The notes under the pieces: model-generated
The model's database searches: none
Seen by the model: only the letters and a program-made list of their open reading frames with translations
What the model was told of the DNA's origin: nothing
In this document: in pieces, positions 13,776-26,300 of the stretch
Numbering within the stretch: the stretch's first letter is position 1
How the letters are laid out: every line of letters begins with the position of its first letter
NCBI RefSeq assembly: GCF_937616625.2
Contig: NC_065575.1
Coordinates: 22,306,001 to 22,370,000, forward strand
DNA: 64,000 nt
Origin: Mercurialis annua
Taxonomy: Eukaryota > Streptophyta > Magnoliopsida > Malpighiales > Euphorbiaceae
Direction of reading: 5' to 3'
Program-made: the position numbers and the translations under genes

Positions 13776-16700
13776 GCTAAAAAGATGAAAAGTTTAGATT
13801 TGTTTTGTATCATTTGTAAACGTTTGGCTTAAATCGCTAAATAGGTGAAACGTTTGGATTTGTTTCGTAATGTTTGTAAACGTTTGGCTTAAATTGATTA
13901 AAAGGTGAAACGCTTGGATTTGTTTCGTATCGTTTGTAAACGTTTTGCTTAAATTGCTAAAAAGGGGAAACGTTTGGATTTGTTTCCTAACGTTTGGCTT
14001 AAATCGCTAAAATGGCGAAACATTTAATTTTGTTTCGTAATGTTTGTAAACGTTTGGTTTAAATCGCTAAAAAGGGTGAAATGTTTGGTTTTGTTTCGTA
14101 ACGTTTGTAAACGTTTGGCTTAAATCGCTAAAATAGGGAAACATTTGGATTTCTTTCCTAAAGTTTGTAAACATTTGGCTTATATCAATAAAAAGGCGAA
14201 ACGTTTGTATTTGTTTCGTAACGTTTGTAAACGTTTGGCTTAAATTGCTAAAATGAGGAAACGTTTGGATTACTTTGGTAACGTTTGTAAACGTTAAACT
14301 TAAATCGCTAAAAAGGTGAAACGTTTGGATTTGTTTGTAAAGGTTCGGCTTAAATCACTAAAAAGGTGAAACGGTGGGATTAATTCTTTCGTAAAGTTTG
14401 TAAATGTTTGGCTTAAATTGCTAAAAAGGTGAAAAGTTTGGATTTATTTTGTAACGTTAGTAAACGTTTGGCTTAAATTGCTAAAAAGGTGAAATGCTTG
14501 GATTTGTTTCGTAATGATTGTAAATTTTTGGCTTACATTGCTAAAAAGGTGAAACGTTTGGATTTGTTTCGTAACGTTGGTAAACGTTTGGCTGAAATTG
14601 CTAAGAAGGTAAAAATGGGGAAATGTTTGGATTTATTTTGTAACTTTTATAAACGTTTGGCTAAAAAGGTGAAACATTTGGATTTGTTTCGTAACGTTTG
14701 TAAACGTTTGGCTTATATTGCTAAAAAGGTGAAATGCTTGGATTTATTTCGTATCGTTTGTAAGAGTTCGGCTTAAATTGCTAAAAAGCTGAAACATTTG
14801 GATTTGTTTCAAATATTTGTTTTGTAACATTTGTAAACGTTTTTCTTTAATCGCCAAAATGGGGAAACATTTGGATTTGTTTCATAACGTTTGTAAACGT
14901 TTGGCTTAAATTACTAAAAAGGAGAAACGTTTGGATTTGTTTCGTAACGTTTGTAAACGTTTGCCGTTAATCGCTAAAAACATGAAACGTTTGGATTAGT
15001 TTGTAATGTTTGTAAACGTTTGGTTAAATTGATAAAAAGGTTAAACGCTTAGATTTGCTTCGTAACGTTTGTAAACGTTTGGCTTAAATGGCTAGAAAGG
15101 TGAAACGTTTAGATTTGTTTTGTATTATTTGTAAACGTTTGGCTTAAATCACTAAATAGGTGAAACGTTTGGATTTGTTTCGTAATGTTTGTAAGCATTT
15201 GGCTAAAACTGATAAAAAGGTGAAACGCTTGGATTTGATTTGTAACGTTTGGCTTAAATTGCTAAAAAGGTGAAATGTTTGGATTTGTTTCCTAACGTTT
15301 ATAAACTTTTGGCTTAAATCGCTGAAATGGAAAAACATTTAATTTTGTTTCGTAACGTTTGTAAACGTTTGGTTTAAATCTCTAAAAAGGGTGAAACGTT
15401 TGGTTTTGTTTCGTAACGTTTGTAAACGTTTGGCTTAAATCGATAAAATAGGGAAACATTTGGATTTCTTTCCTTTGGTTTGTAAACGTTTGACTTATAT
15501 CAATAAAAAGGGAAAACGTTTGTATTTGTTTTGTAACGTTTGTAAACGTTTGGCGTTAATCGCAAAAAAGGTGAAACGTTTGGATTAGTTTGTAATGTTT
15601 GTAAACGTTCGGCTTACATCGCTAAATATGTGAAACATTTGGATTTTCTTCGTAATGTTTATAAATGTTTCGCTTAAATCGCTAAAATGGCGAAACATTT
15701 AATTTTGTTTTGTAACATTTGTAAACGTTTGGCTTAAATCGCTAAATAGGATAAATGTTTGGATTTGTTTCGTAAAATTTGTAAACGTTTGGCTTAAATT
15801 GCTAAAAAGGTGAAACGCTTTGATTTGTTTCGTAACGTTTGTAATCATTTGGCTTAAATTGCTAAAAAGGGGAAACGTTTGGATTTGTTTCGTAACGTTT
15901 ATAAACGTTTGGCTTAAAACGCTAAAATGTGGAAACGTTTGGTTTTGTTACGTAATCTTTGTAAACGTTTGGCTTAAATCGCTAAAAAAGATGAAACATT
16001 TAGATTTGTTTCGTAACATTTGTAAACGTTTGGCTTAAATCGCTAAAATCGGGAAACGTTTCGATTTGTTTAGTATGGTTTGCAAACGTTTGGCTTAAAT
16101 CACTAAAAAGGTGAAACATTTCATTTGTTTGTAAACGTTTGGATTTGTTTCGAAACGCTTGGATTTTTTTCATAACATTTGTAAATGTTTGGCTTAAATT
16201 GCTAAAAAAGTGAAACGCTTGGATTTGTTTTGTAATGTTAGTAAACATTTGGTTTAAATCGCTCAAAAGGGGAAAGATTTGGATTTTTTTTGTATCGTTT
16301 GTAAACGTTAGGATTTGTTTTGTAATGTTTGTTTCGTTCGGCTTAAATTTCTAAAAATGTGAAACATTTGGATTTGTTTCGTAACGTTTGTAAACGTTTG
16401 GCTTAAATCTCTAAAAAGGTGAAACGCTTGGATTTGTTTCCTAACGTTTGTAAACATTTGGCTTAAATCGCCAAAAAGGGGAAACGTTTGGATTTGTTTC
16501 GTAACGTTTGTATACGTTTGGCTTAAATTGCTACAAAGGTGAAACGTTTGGGTTTGTTTCGTAACGTTTTGTTTCATAATGTTTGGATTTACTTCATAAC
16601 GTTATAAACGTTTGACTTATATCACTAAAAAGGTGAAATGTTGGATTTGCTTCGTAACATTATAAACGTTTGGTTTTGTTTCATAACGTTTGTAAACGTT

Positions 16701-17444
16701 TGGCTTAAATTTCTAAAAAGGTGAAATGCTTGGATTTGTTTCGTAATGTTTGTAAACATTTGGCTTAAATTGCTAAAAAGGTGAAACGTTTGGATTAGTT
16801 TTGTAACAATTGTAAACGTTTGGCTAAAATGGCTAAAAAAGTAAAAATGGGGAAAAGTTTGGATTTGTTTCGTAACGTTTCTAAACGTTTGGCTAACAAG
16901 GGGAAACGTTTGGATTTTTTTCGTAACGTTTGTAAACGTTTGGCTTATATTGCTAAAAAGGTGAAACGTTTGGATTTGTTTCGTAACGTTTGTAAATGTT
17001 TTGCTTTAATCGCTAAAAATGTAAAATATGGATTTGTTTCGTAACGTTTGTAAACGTTTGGCTTAAATAGGTAAAAAGGGGAAACGTTTGGTTTTGTTTC
17101 GTAATGTTTGCAAACGTTTGGCTTATATCGCTAAAAAGGTGAAACATTTGGATTTCTTTCGTAACGTTTGTAAACGTTTGGCTTAAATCGCTAAAAAGGT
17201 GAAAAGTTTGGATTTGTTTCATAAAGTTATAAACGTTTGGCTTCAATTGCTAAAAGGGTGAAAAGCTAGGAATTATTTCGTAACGTTTGTAAACGTTTGG
17301 CTTAAATCGCTAAAAAGGTGAAACGTTTGGATTTGTTTCTTAACGTTTGTAAACGTTTGGCTTAAATCGCTAAAAAGGTGAAACGCTTGGATTTGTTTCG
17401 TAACGTTTGTAAACATTTGGCTTAAATCGCTAAAAAGGGGAAAT

Positions 17445-17449
17445 GTTTC
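17445..17449. repeat. Target-site duplication GTTTC, left, solo LTR 1
   Basis: GTTTC directly precedes the LTR end TGTCACG and recurs immediately after the other LTR end at 20315-20319. A 5-bp duplication is the normal footprint of Ty3/gypsy integrase, so this LTR came from a true integration event. Confidence 0.85.
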
Positions 17450-18046
17450 TGTCACGACCCATTTTCCTGAATCGTGACCGGCGCTAGGGCATGGGTAATA
17501 TAGTACCAACACCCGTAGATAGCCTTCCTTATAATATACAATTCAACTGAACCTGCAGAAAACCAATGCTAGGGGGCAACCGAGACTTCAGCCTAATTCT
17601 AGCAGTTATAATATTCAACAATTAATATAACATGCTCATCCAATTCTGAGTCTAAAAATAGGCATAACATAAACCAGTGTAAATAATGTAACATGCCAGA
17701 GCAATATATCTAGTTGGACCAATCCGACAATATCTATAATAATAATAAAGACGTCTAGTCAACTACTGCGGTCTAAGAATAAAATAGTTTGATAGTTCTA
17801 CTAAAATAAATGGAACCTCCGAGAAAAAGTAAATGCAGAGATCACCATACTCTCTCAGATCATAATCTTGGGAAAAATTGGGAAAACAACGGGGTTAGAT
17901 ATACTGAGATGAGTTTATACCACTATTTACATTTATCAAGTGGAAAACCTTTTAAAACGTTTAAAACATTTAATAACGATATTACGAATAGTAGTTGGAA
18001 CCCTAATCCACAATTCTAAATAATTAACATAATCTAATAGGCCTGC

Positions 18047-18171
18047 TCCCGAGAGCTGAGCTACACCGAGTTACCACTGACCACACTTTTACCATATCCA
18101 GGGTCCCGAGAGGTGTGCTACACCGAGTTACTCTATTTAGTCCCAAGAGCTATGCTCACACCGAGTTACCA
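18047..18171 (-). repeat. Threefold motif in the downstream part of the LTR
   Basis: Three imperfect copies of CCGAGAGCTGAGCTACACCG followed by AGTTACC, spaced about 50-60 bp. The same triplet occurs in every LTR of the window (36411-36528, 44784-44908 and, on the plus strand, 56704-56828), so it is a conserved feature of the family. Its function is unknown; it lies about 600-720 bp from the PBS-side end of the LTR. Confidence 0.7.
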
Positions 18172-18796
18172 CATTTCCATAAATACCTTACCCAGATCAT
18201 TACCGGTGTGCACGCAGTCCTAATAATACCCATTAGGTAGCATGTTCCAACTAAGAGCCATAATATAAAAACAGTTCGAAATATACGTACAATATATATA
18301 TTTAATATTTAAAATAACAATTTACTTAATAAAGCGGTAAATAGTAAGTACAAACTCACTGCTTGCTAATCCACGTGATAACCGGCAAGCAACTAATCCT
18401 GGTTCGCCTCTGAAGCGCGAACAGTAGACGGGTCTAGACAAATAAAATAATTACTAAAACAGACCCTAACTCTAGAGAGTACTAGACACCACATAGGACT
18501 AGGACAAATAACACGTCGGAATTAAATAATCCAAAGCAACACAAAAATACCCAAAAGGTAGCAATGCACAATTATTACAAGTCTATTGAGTTCTCGCTTA
18601 AAATCCGATTTAGAAATATTATTTAATAATCTTAAATAATAATCAATATACGTTTATCAATTATAAACCCGAGTTTATATTTATAAAATAATTCGATAAA
18701 ATAATAATCCATTTTAAAAGCAGAACTCAATAACTTCAATTTCAAGTAACCCAAGTTACAACCCAAGAATCTAACCATTTAAGTTTATAAACGTTT

Positions 18797-18904
18797 AGGG
18801 ACTAAACTGTACTTTAACCAATTAGGGACTAAATTGTACTTCAGCCAATTAGGGACTAAACTGTACTTTAGCCAATTAGGGACTTAACTGTACTTTAGTC
18901 AATT
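18797..18904. repeat. 27-bp tandem repeat, four copies, in solo LTR 1
   Basis: Four consecutive 27-bp units beginning AGGGACTAAACTGTACTTTA and ending in CCAATT or TCAATT, with a few substitutions between units. The copy in solo LTR 2 is at 45534-45641. A shorter, more diverged version with about three units is in the coding element's LTR near 37238-37319. Confidence 0.85.
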
Positions 18905-19926
18905 TGATGTTTAAAATCAAATTAATTATTTTGTTTATAATTAAAATAAAATATAAAGTTACTAATCAAAGATCCACTTAATTAAGTTATAAAATAAGTT
19001 CAGGGGCTAAATTGTAATTTAGCCAATTCATGCCAAATTGATATCCTTAATTTATTAAAATTACCCGAGTAATTATATTAACTAAATTTATAATTAACTA
19101 TCGTTTTCAATATTTAATTAATAAACAAAATAAAATCCAATTTATTAGTTAAAGTTTAACCTTAAGGATTTATTTGTTTTAAGCAAAACATTTTGGTGAT
19201 TACAATGGCTATTTAGCCATCACCTAGCTTTCAAAATCAAACAACCCCGCCCAAACTTAAGAATTCACAAAGCAAGCTCCATTTTAGCTACAGCAATATT
19301 TCTTATCATGAATTCAACTCTCAAACTTATCAATCGATCAAGCTATACAATCAACCTATGTCATTAAATATAATCTAACAATAAACTCAAACAATAACCA
19401 TATATCAGTAACAAAACAAGACAAGGAATAAAATCCATGGTATCCGAGAACATTGATTTACAGAGGTACGAAACCAAAACGGACACTTCCATTAATGAAC
19501 AAACTAACATCCCAAGAGATTCATAACCATGAATCAAGCAAATTCATGGCCAAATAGTGTAAGGGAATTCAGCAGCAACATTGATTTAGAAACAGAATTA
19601 AACTAACGTACCAACGCGGTGAAACGGTGGCGAATGAAACGAGATTGACGGCACACCATTTTGCAAAATCAAAGAGTAGTAACATAGAGAATAGAGTCTA
19701 GGATCTCCGGGATTAAACGGTTCTGATTTCGACTAAGAAACGGAGGAGAACGATCAGAAATACAGAATTTCCGTTTAAGGCTAAAACTGAAATCAAAGGA
19801 GTCATGAAACTTACCGGAACAGCAGAGTTTGGATGACGGTATCAGCTTCGTTTACCAGAGAACGAGCAAGAGGATGTCGACTAGGATTTAAGTGAAGTGT
19901 GGTGTAGATTTTTTGTTAAGAAAGCG

Positions 19927-19938
19927 TTTATAAATACC
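19927..19938 (-). promoter_or_regulatory. Possible LTR TATA box (minus strand)
   Basis: On the LTR's own strand the sequence reads GGTATTTATAAAC, about 380 bp in from the U3 end and downstream of the palindrome cluster. A cleaner TATA box sits at a similar relative place in the plus-strand element (55010). Assigned by motif and position only. Confidence 0.4.
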
Positions 19939-20052
19939 GAAGGGAATTAGGTTAAAAACGAATGCAAAGAGGGCCGGCTGCCAAGCTCATTAAGAGCTGA
20001 ATAATTTCGAACGAGACTCAGCCATTTAAGGCTGAGTTCCGTTCGGGAATCA

Positions 20053-20122
20053 TGGTCTCGTACGAGACCAGGCTTGAAAATTCATGGGTCTCGTACGAGA
20101 CCTTGTAGTCTCGTACGAGACT
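20053..20122. promoter_or_regulatory. Cluster of perfect palindromes in U3 of solo LTR 1
   Basis: Three perfect palindromes in 70 bp: TGGTCTCGTACGAGACCA (20053-20070), GGTCTCGTACGAGACC (20087-20102) and AGTCTCGTACGAGACT (20107-20122). Flanking hairpins include CTCAGCCATTTAAGGCTGAG upstream and GGTTCAACC/GGTTGAACC near 20169. Repeated palindromes in U3, ahead of the presumed TATA box, suggest binding sites for a dimeric protein or structured DNA. Function is inferred from position only. Confidence 0.6.
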
Positions 20123-20314
20123 CATCTTTTGAATTAGGTCTCATTTGAGACCAGATTCGAAAGATATGGTTCAACCTTTTTGGTTGAACCACAAATCGAC
20201 CCGAAGTGTACTTATCTCCAATTAGTCACGAATCGAACCACAAAACTTAAAAAAAATCCTAAAATCCAATCAGAAACTCAACGGAAATTTTAAGGATTTT
20301 TACGGGATATTACA

Positions 20315-23300
20315 GTTTCGTTTTGTTTCCTAACGTTTGTAAACATTTGGCATAAATCGCTGAAAAAGTGAAACGTTTGGATTTATTTCGTAACATTTTA
20401 AACTTTTGGTATTATTTTGTATCGTTTCTAAACGTTTGGCTTCAATCGCTAAAAAGGGGAAACGTTTGGATTTGTTTCGTAACGTTTGTAAATGTTTGGC
20501 TTAAATCACTAAAAAGGGGAAACGTTTGTATTTGTTTTGTAACATTTGTAAACGTTTGGCTTAAATCGCTAAAAAGGTAAAATGTTTTAATTTATTTCGT
20601 AACGTTTGTAAACGTTTGGCTTAAATCGTTAAGAAGGTTAAGCGTTGGGAGTAGTTTCATAACGTTTGTAAACGCTTGGCTTAAATCGCTAAAAAGGTGA
20701 AGCGTTTGGATTTGTTTCGTAATGTTTTAAACGTTTGGCTTAAATCGCTAAAATGGGGAAACGTTTGGATTAGTTTCGCAACGTTTGTAAACGTTAAAGT
20801 TAAATAGCTAAAAAGGTGAAACATTTGGATTTATTTGTAAAGGTTCGGCTTAAATCGCTAAAAAGGTGAAACGTTTGGATTAATTCTTTCGTAACGTTTG
20901 TAAACGTTTGGCTTAAATTGCTAAAAAGGTGAAAAGTTTGGATTTATTTCGTAACGTTTGCAAACGTTTAGCTTAAATTGCTAAAAAGGTGAAATGTTTG
21001 GATTTGTTTCGTAACGTTGGTAAACGTTTGGCTGAAATTGCTAAGAAGGTAGAAATGGGGAAACATTTGGATTTGTTTATAAACGTTTGGCTAAAATGGT
21101 GAAACATTTGGATTTGTTTCGTAACGTTTGTAAACGTTTGGCTTATATTGCTAAAAAGGTGAGACGCTTGGATTTGTTTATAAACGTTTGGCTAAAAAGG
21201 GGAAACATTTGGATTTGTTTCGTAACGTTTGTAAACATTTGGCTTATATTGCTAAAAAGGTGAGACGCTTGGATTAGTTTCGCATCGTTTGCAAGAGTTT
21301 GGCTTAAATTGATAAAAAGGTGAAACGTTTGGATTTGTTTCATAAATTTGTTTCGTAAAGTTTGTAAACGTTTTGCTTTAATCGACAAAATAGGGAAACG
21401 TTTGGATTTGTTTCGTACCGTTTGTAAACGTTTGGCTTAAATTGCTAAAAATGTTAAACTTTTGGATTTGTTTCGTAACATTTGTAAACGTTTGGCTTAA
21501 ACCGCTAAAAAGGTGAAACGTTTGGATTAGTTTGTAATGTTTGTAAACGTTTGGCTTAAATTGATAAAAAAAGGTTAAACGCTTGGATTTGTTTCATTAC
21601 GTTTGTAAACGTTTGGCTTAAATTGCAAAAAAGGTGAAACTTTTTGATTTGTTTTATATCATTTGAAATGTTTATAAACGTTTGGCTTAAATCGCTAAAA
21701 TGGGGAAACATTTAATTTTGTTTCGTAACGTTTGTAAACATTTGGTTTAAATCGCTAAAAAAGGTGAAACGTTTGGTTTTGTTTCGTAACATTTGTAAAC
21801 GTTTGGCTTAAATCACTAAAATCGGGAAACATTTGGATTTCTTTCCTAAGGTTTGTGAACTTTTGGCTTAAATCAAAAAAAGGTGAAACGTTTGGATTAG
21901 TTTGTAATGTTTGTAAACGTTTGGCTTAAATTGATAAAAAGCTTAAAGGCTTGGATTTGCTTCGTAACGTTTGTAAACGTTTGGCTTATATTGCTAACAA
22001 TGTGAAACGGTTGGATTTGTTTCGTAACGTTTGTAAATATTTTGCTTAAATCGCAAAAAATGTAAAATATGGATTTGTTTCGTAACGTTTGTAAACGTTT
22101 GGCTTAAATAGGTAAAAAGGGGAAACGTTTGGTTTTGGTTCGTAACGTTTGTAAACGTTTGGCTTAAATCGCTAAAAAGGTGAAACATTTGATTTCTTTC
22201 ATAACGTTTGTAAACGTTTGACTTAAATCACTAAAAGGTGAAAAGTTTGGATTTGTTTATTAAAGTTATAAACGTTTGGTTTAAATTGCTAAAAGGGTGA
22301 AACGCTAGGATTTATTTCGTAACGTTGGTAAACGTTTGGCTTAAATCGCGAAAAAGGTGAAACGTTTGGATTTGTTTCTTAACGTTTGTAAACGTTTGGC
22401 ATTAATCACTAAAAAGGTGAAACGCTTGGATTTGTTTCGTAATTTTTGTAAACATTTGGCTTATATCGCTAAAAAGGGGAAACATTTTGTTTTTTTTCGT
22501 AACGTTTGTAAATGTTTGGCTTAAATCGCTGAAAAAGTGAAACGTTTGGATTTTTTTGTAATATTTTAAACTTTTGGTTTTATTTTGTAACGTTTCTAAA
22601 CGTTTGGCTTCAGTCGCTAAAAAGGTGAAATGTTTGGATTTGTTTTGTAACGTTTGGCTTAAATTACTAAAAAGGAGAAACGTTTGAATTTGTTTCATAA
22701 CGTTTGTAAACGTTTGGCGTTAATCGCTAAAAAGGTAAAATGTTTGGATTAGTTTGTAATGTTTGTAAATGTTTGGCTTAAATTGATAAAAAGGTTAAAT
22801 GCTTGGATTTGCTTCGTAACGTTTGTAACCATTTGGCTTAAATTGCTAAAAAGGGGAAACGTTTAGATTTGTTTTGTATCATTTGTAAACGTTTGGCTTA
22901 AATCGCTAAATATGTGAAACGTTTGGATTTGTTTCGTAATGTTTGTAAACGTTTGGCATAAATTGATAAAAAGGTGAAACGCTTGGATTTGTTTCGTAAC
23001 GTTTGTAAATGTTTGGCTTAAATTACTAAAAAGGTGAAACGTTTGGATTTGTTTCCTAACGTTTATAAACGTTTGGCTTAAATCGCTAAAATGGCGAAAC
23101 ATTTAAATTTTTTTCGTAACGTTTGTAAACATTTGGTTTAAATCGCTAAAAAGGGTGAAACGTTTGATTTTGTTTCGTAACGTTTGTAAACGTTTGGCTT
23201 AAACCGCTAAAATAGGGAACATTTGGATTTCTTTCCTAAGGTTTGTAAACGTTTGTCTTATATCAATAAAAAGGCGAAACATTTGTATTTGTTTCGTAAC

Positions 23301-26300
23301 GTTTGTAAACGTTTGGCTTAAATTCTTAAAAAGGTGAAATGTTTAGATTTGTTTTGTATCATTTGTAAACGTTTGGCTTAAATCGCTAAATAGGTGAAAT
23401 ATTTGGATTTGTTTCGTAATGTTTATAAACGTTTGGCTTAAATTGCTAAAATAGCGAAATATTTAATTTTGTTTCGTAACGTTTGTAAACGTTTGGTTTA
23501 AATCGCTAAAAAGGGTGAAACGTTTGGTTTTGTTTCGTAATGTTTGTAAACGTTTGGCTTAAATCGCTAAAATAGGAAAACATTTATATTTATTTCCTAA
23601 GGTTTGTAAACGTTTGGCTTATATCAATAAAAAGGAGAAATGTTTGTATTTGTTTCGTAACGTTTGTAAACGTTTAGCTTAAATTGCTAAAAAGGTTAAA
23701 CGTTTAGATTTGTTTTGTATCATTTGTAAACGTTTGGCTTAAATCGCTAAATAGGTGAAACGTTTGGATTTGTTTCCTAACATTTACAAACGTTTGGCTT
23801 AAATCGCGAAAATGACTAAACATTTAATTTTGTTCCATAACGTTTGTAAACATTTGGTTTAAATCGCTAAAAGGGTGAAACGTTTGGTTTTGTTTCGTAA
23901 CGTTTGTAAACATTTGACTTAAATCGCTAAAATAGGAAAACATTTGGATTTCTTTCCTAAGGTTTGTAAACGTTTGGCTTATATCAATAAAAAGGCGAAA
24001 CATTTGTATTTTTTTCGTAAGGTTTGTAAAGGTTTGGCTTAAATTGCTAAAAAGGTGAAACGTTTAGATTTGATTTGTATCATTTGTAAACGTTTGGCTT
24101 AAATCGCTAAATAGGTGAAACACTTGGATTTGCTTCGAAACGTTTGTAAACGTTTGGCTTAAACTGCTAAAAAGGTGAAACGTTTAGATTTGATTTGTAT
24201 CATCTGTAAACGTTTGGCTTAAATCGCTAAATAGGTGAAACACTTGGATTTGCTTCGAAACGTTTGTAAACGTTTGGCTTAAATTGCTAAAAAGGGGAAA
24301 CGTTTAGATTTGTTTTGTATCATTTGTAAACGTTTGGCTTAAATCGCTAAATAGGTGAAACGTTTGGATTTGTTTCATAATGTTTGTAAACGTTTGGCTT
24401 AAATTGATAAAAAGGTGAAACGCTTGGATTTGTTTCGTAACGTTTCTAAACGTTTGGCTTAAATTGCTAAAAAGGTGAGACGTTTGGATTTGTTTCCTAA
24501 CGTTTATAAATGTTTGGCTTAAATCGCTAAAATGGCAAAACATTTCATTTTGTTTCGTAACGTTTGTAAACGTTTGGTTTAAATCGCTAAAAAGGGTTAA
24601 ACGTTTGGTTTTGTTTCGTAACGTTTCTAAACATTTGGCTTTAATCGCTAAAATAGGTAAACGTTTGGATTTCTTTCCTCAGGTTTGTAAACGTTTGGCT
24701 TTTATCAATAAAAAGGCAAAACATTTATATTTGTTTCGTAATGTTTGTAAACGTTTGGCTTAAATCGCTAAAATAGGGAAATGTTTGGATTAGTTTCGTA
24801 ACGTTTGTAAACGTTAAGCTTAAATCGCTAAAAAGGTGAAACGTTTGGATTTGTTTGTAAAGGTTCCGCTTAAATCGCTAAAAAAGTGAGACGTTTGGAT
24901 TAATTCTTTCGTAACGTTTGTAAACGTTTGGCTTAAATTGCTAAAAAGGTGAAACGTTTGGATTTATTTTGTAACGTTTGTAAACGTTTGGCTTAAATTG
25001 CTAAAAAGGTGAAATTCTTGGATTGGTTTCATAACGTTTGTAAACGTTTGGCTTAAATTACTAAAAAGGAGAAGCGTTTGGATTTGTTTCGTAATGTTTG
25101 TAAACGCTTGGCGTTAATCGCTAAAAAGGGGAAACGTTTGGATTAAATTGTATTGTTTGTAAACGTTTGGCTTAAATTGATAAAAAGGTTAAACGCTTGG
25201 ATTTGCTTCGTAACATTTGTAAACCTTTGGCTTAAATTGCTAAATAGGGGAAACGTTTAGATTTGTTTTGTATCATTTGTAAACGTTTGGCTTAAATCGC
25301 TAAATAGGGGAAACGTTTGGATTTGTTTCGTAATGTTTGTGAACGTTTGGCTTAAATTGATAAAAAGTTGAAACGCATGGATTTGTTTCGTAATGTTTGT
25401 AAACGTTTGGCTTAAATTGCTATAAAGGTGAAACGTTTGGATTTGTTTCCTAACGTTTATAAATGTTTGGCTAAAATCGCTAAAATGGCAAAACTTTTAA
25501 TTTTGTTTCGTAACGTTTGTAAACGTTTGGTTGAAATCGCTAAAAGGGTGAAACGTTTGGTTTTGTTTCATAACATTTGTAAACGTTTGGCTTAAATCGA
25601 TAAAATAGGGAAACATTTGGATTTCTTTCCTAAGGTTTGTAAACGTTTGACTTATATCAATAAAAAGGCGAAACGTTTGTATTTGTTTCGTAACGTTTGT
25701 AAATGTTTGGCTTAAATTGCTAAAAAGGTGAAACGTTTCGATTTGTTTTGTATTACTTGTAAACGTTTGGCTTAAATCGCTAAATAGGTGAAACGTTACG
25801 ATTGTTTCGTAATGTTTATAAACGTTTCACTTAAATCTCTTAAATGGCGAAACATTTAATTTTGTTTCGTAAGTTTGTAAACGTTTGGTTTAAATCGCTA
25901 AAAAGGGTGAAACGTTTGGTTTTGTTTCGTAACGTTTGTAAACGTTTGGCTTAAATCGCTAAAATAGGGAAACATTTGGATATCTTTTCTAATTTTTGTA
26001 AACGTTTGGCTTATATCAATAAAAAGGCGAAACTTTTGTATTTGTTTCGTAACGTTTGTAACCGTTTGGCTTAAATTGCTAAAAAGGGGAAAAGTTTAGA
26101 TTTGTTTTGTATCAATTGTAAACGTTTGGCTTAAATCGCTAAATAGGGGAAACGTTTGGATTTGTTTCCTAACGTTTATAAATGTTTGGCTTATATCGCT
26201 AAAATGGCGAAACATTTAATTTAGTTTCATAATGTGTGTAAACGTTTGGTTTAAATCCCTAAAAAGGGTGAAACATTTTGTTTTGTTTCGCAACGTTTGT

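Larger units (their letters stand above)
1..17449 (+). repeat. 60-bp satellite array, block 1
   Basis: Tandem array with a monomer of 60 bp; units stay in register with 60-column lines for long stretches. Typical monomer, in order: GTGAAACGTTTGG, ATTTGTTTCGT, AACGTTTGTAAACGTTTGG, CTTAAATCGC, TAAAAAG. The hexamer ACGTTT occurs three times per monomer, at about positions 6, 26 and 36. Variants are mostly CG to TG or CA changes (AAATGTTT, AAACATTT), plus T/C changes in AAATYGCT. The first ~470 bp contain inverted segments; from there nearly all monomers point one way. Because 60 is divisible by 3, open frames run through many monomers on both strands and encode 20-residue repeats. I regard these as non-coding. 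Seen directly; the family name is unknown to me. Confidence 0.95.
17450..20314 (-). mobile_element. Solo LTR 1, Tekay-type chromovirus
   Basis: A 2865-bp LTR in minus orientation, bounded by TGTCACGACCC on the left and CGGGATATTACA on the right, so on its own strand it runs TGTAATATCCCG to GGGTCGTGACA. It is flanked by GTTTC on both sides and by uninterrupted satellite. No internal region, primer binding site or polypurine tract adjoins it. This is the classic product of recombination between the two LTRs of one element. Internal landmarks are a palindrome cluster at 20053-20122, a possible TATA region near 19927-19938, four 27-bp tandem repeats at 18797-18904 and a threefold motif at 18047-18171. 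Short open frames in it look fortuitous. Confidence 0.93.
4107..22650 (+). repeat. 18.5-kb tandem segmental duplication, copy 1
   Basis: Satellite plus the solo LTR at 17450-20314, repeated as 22651-49385. Matching landmarks: 4312 and 22863 (offset 18551), 5753 and 24304 (18551), 9788 and 28467 (18679), 15144 and 33571 (18427), and the LTR start at 17450 and 44187. The last offset is 26737 because copy 2 contains an extra element of about 8.3 kb. The junction near 22640-22660 passes within one monomer from solo-LTR flanking satellite to the sequence seen at about 4107, as expected for unequal exchange between monomers. Confidence 0.85.

Noticed and set aside
1..17449. CRISPR-like array
   Set aside because: Regular spacing, but the whole 60-bp unit repeats with no unique spacers, and the context is a plant genome with LTR retrotransposons.
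17810..18019. 69-aa frame starting MEPPRKSK, present in three LTR copies
   Set aside because: It runs antisense to the element, lies in an LTR, and its start codon is missing from the non-coding element's LTR. Its conservation is explained by LTR homology.
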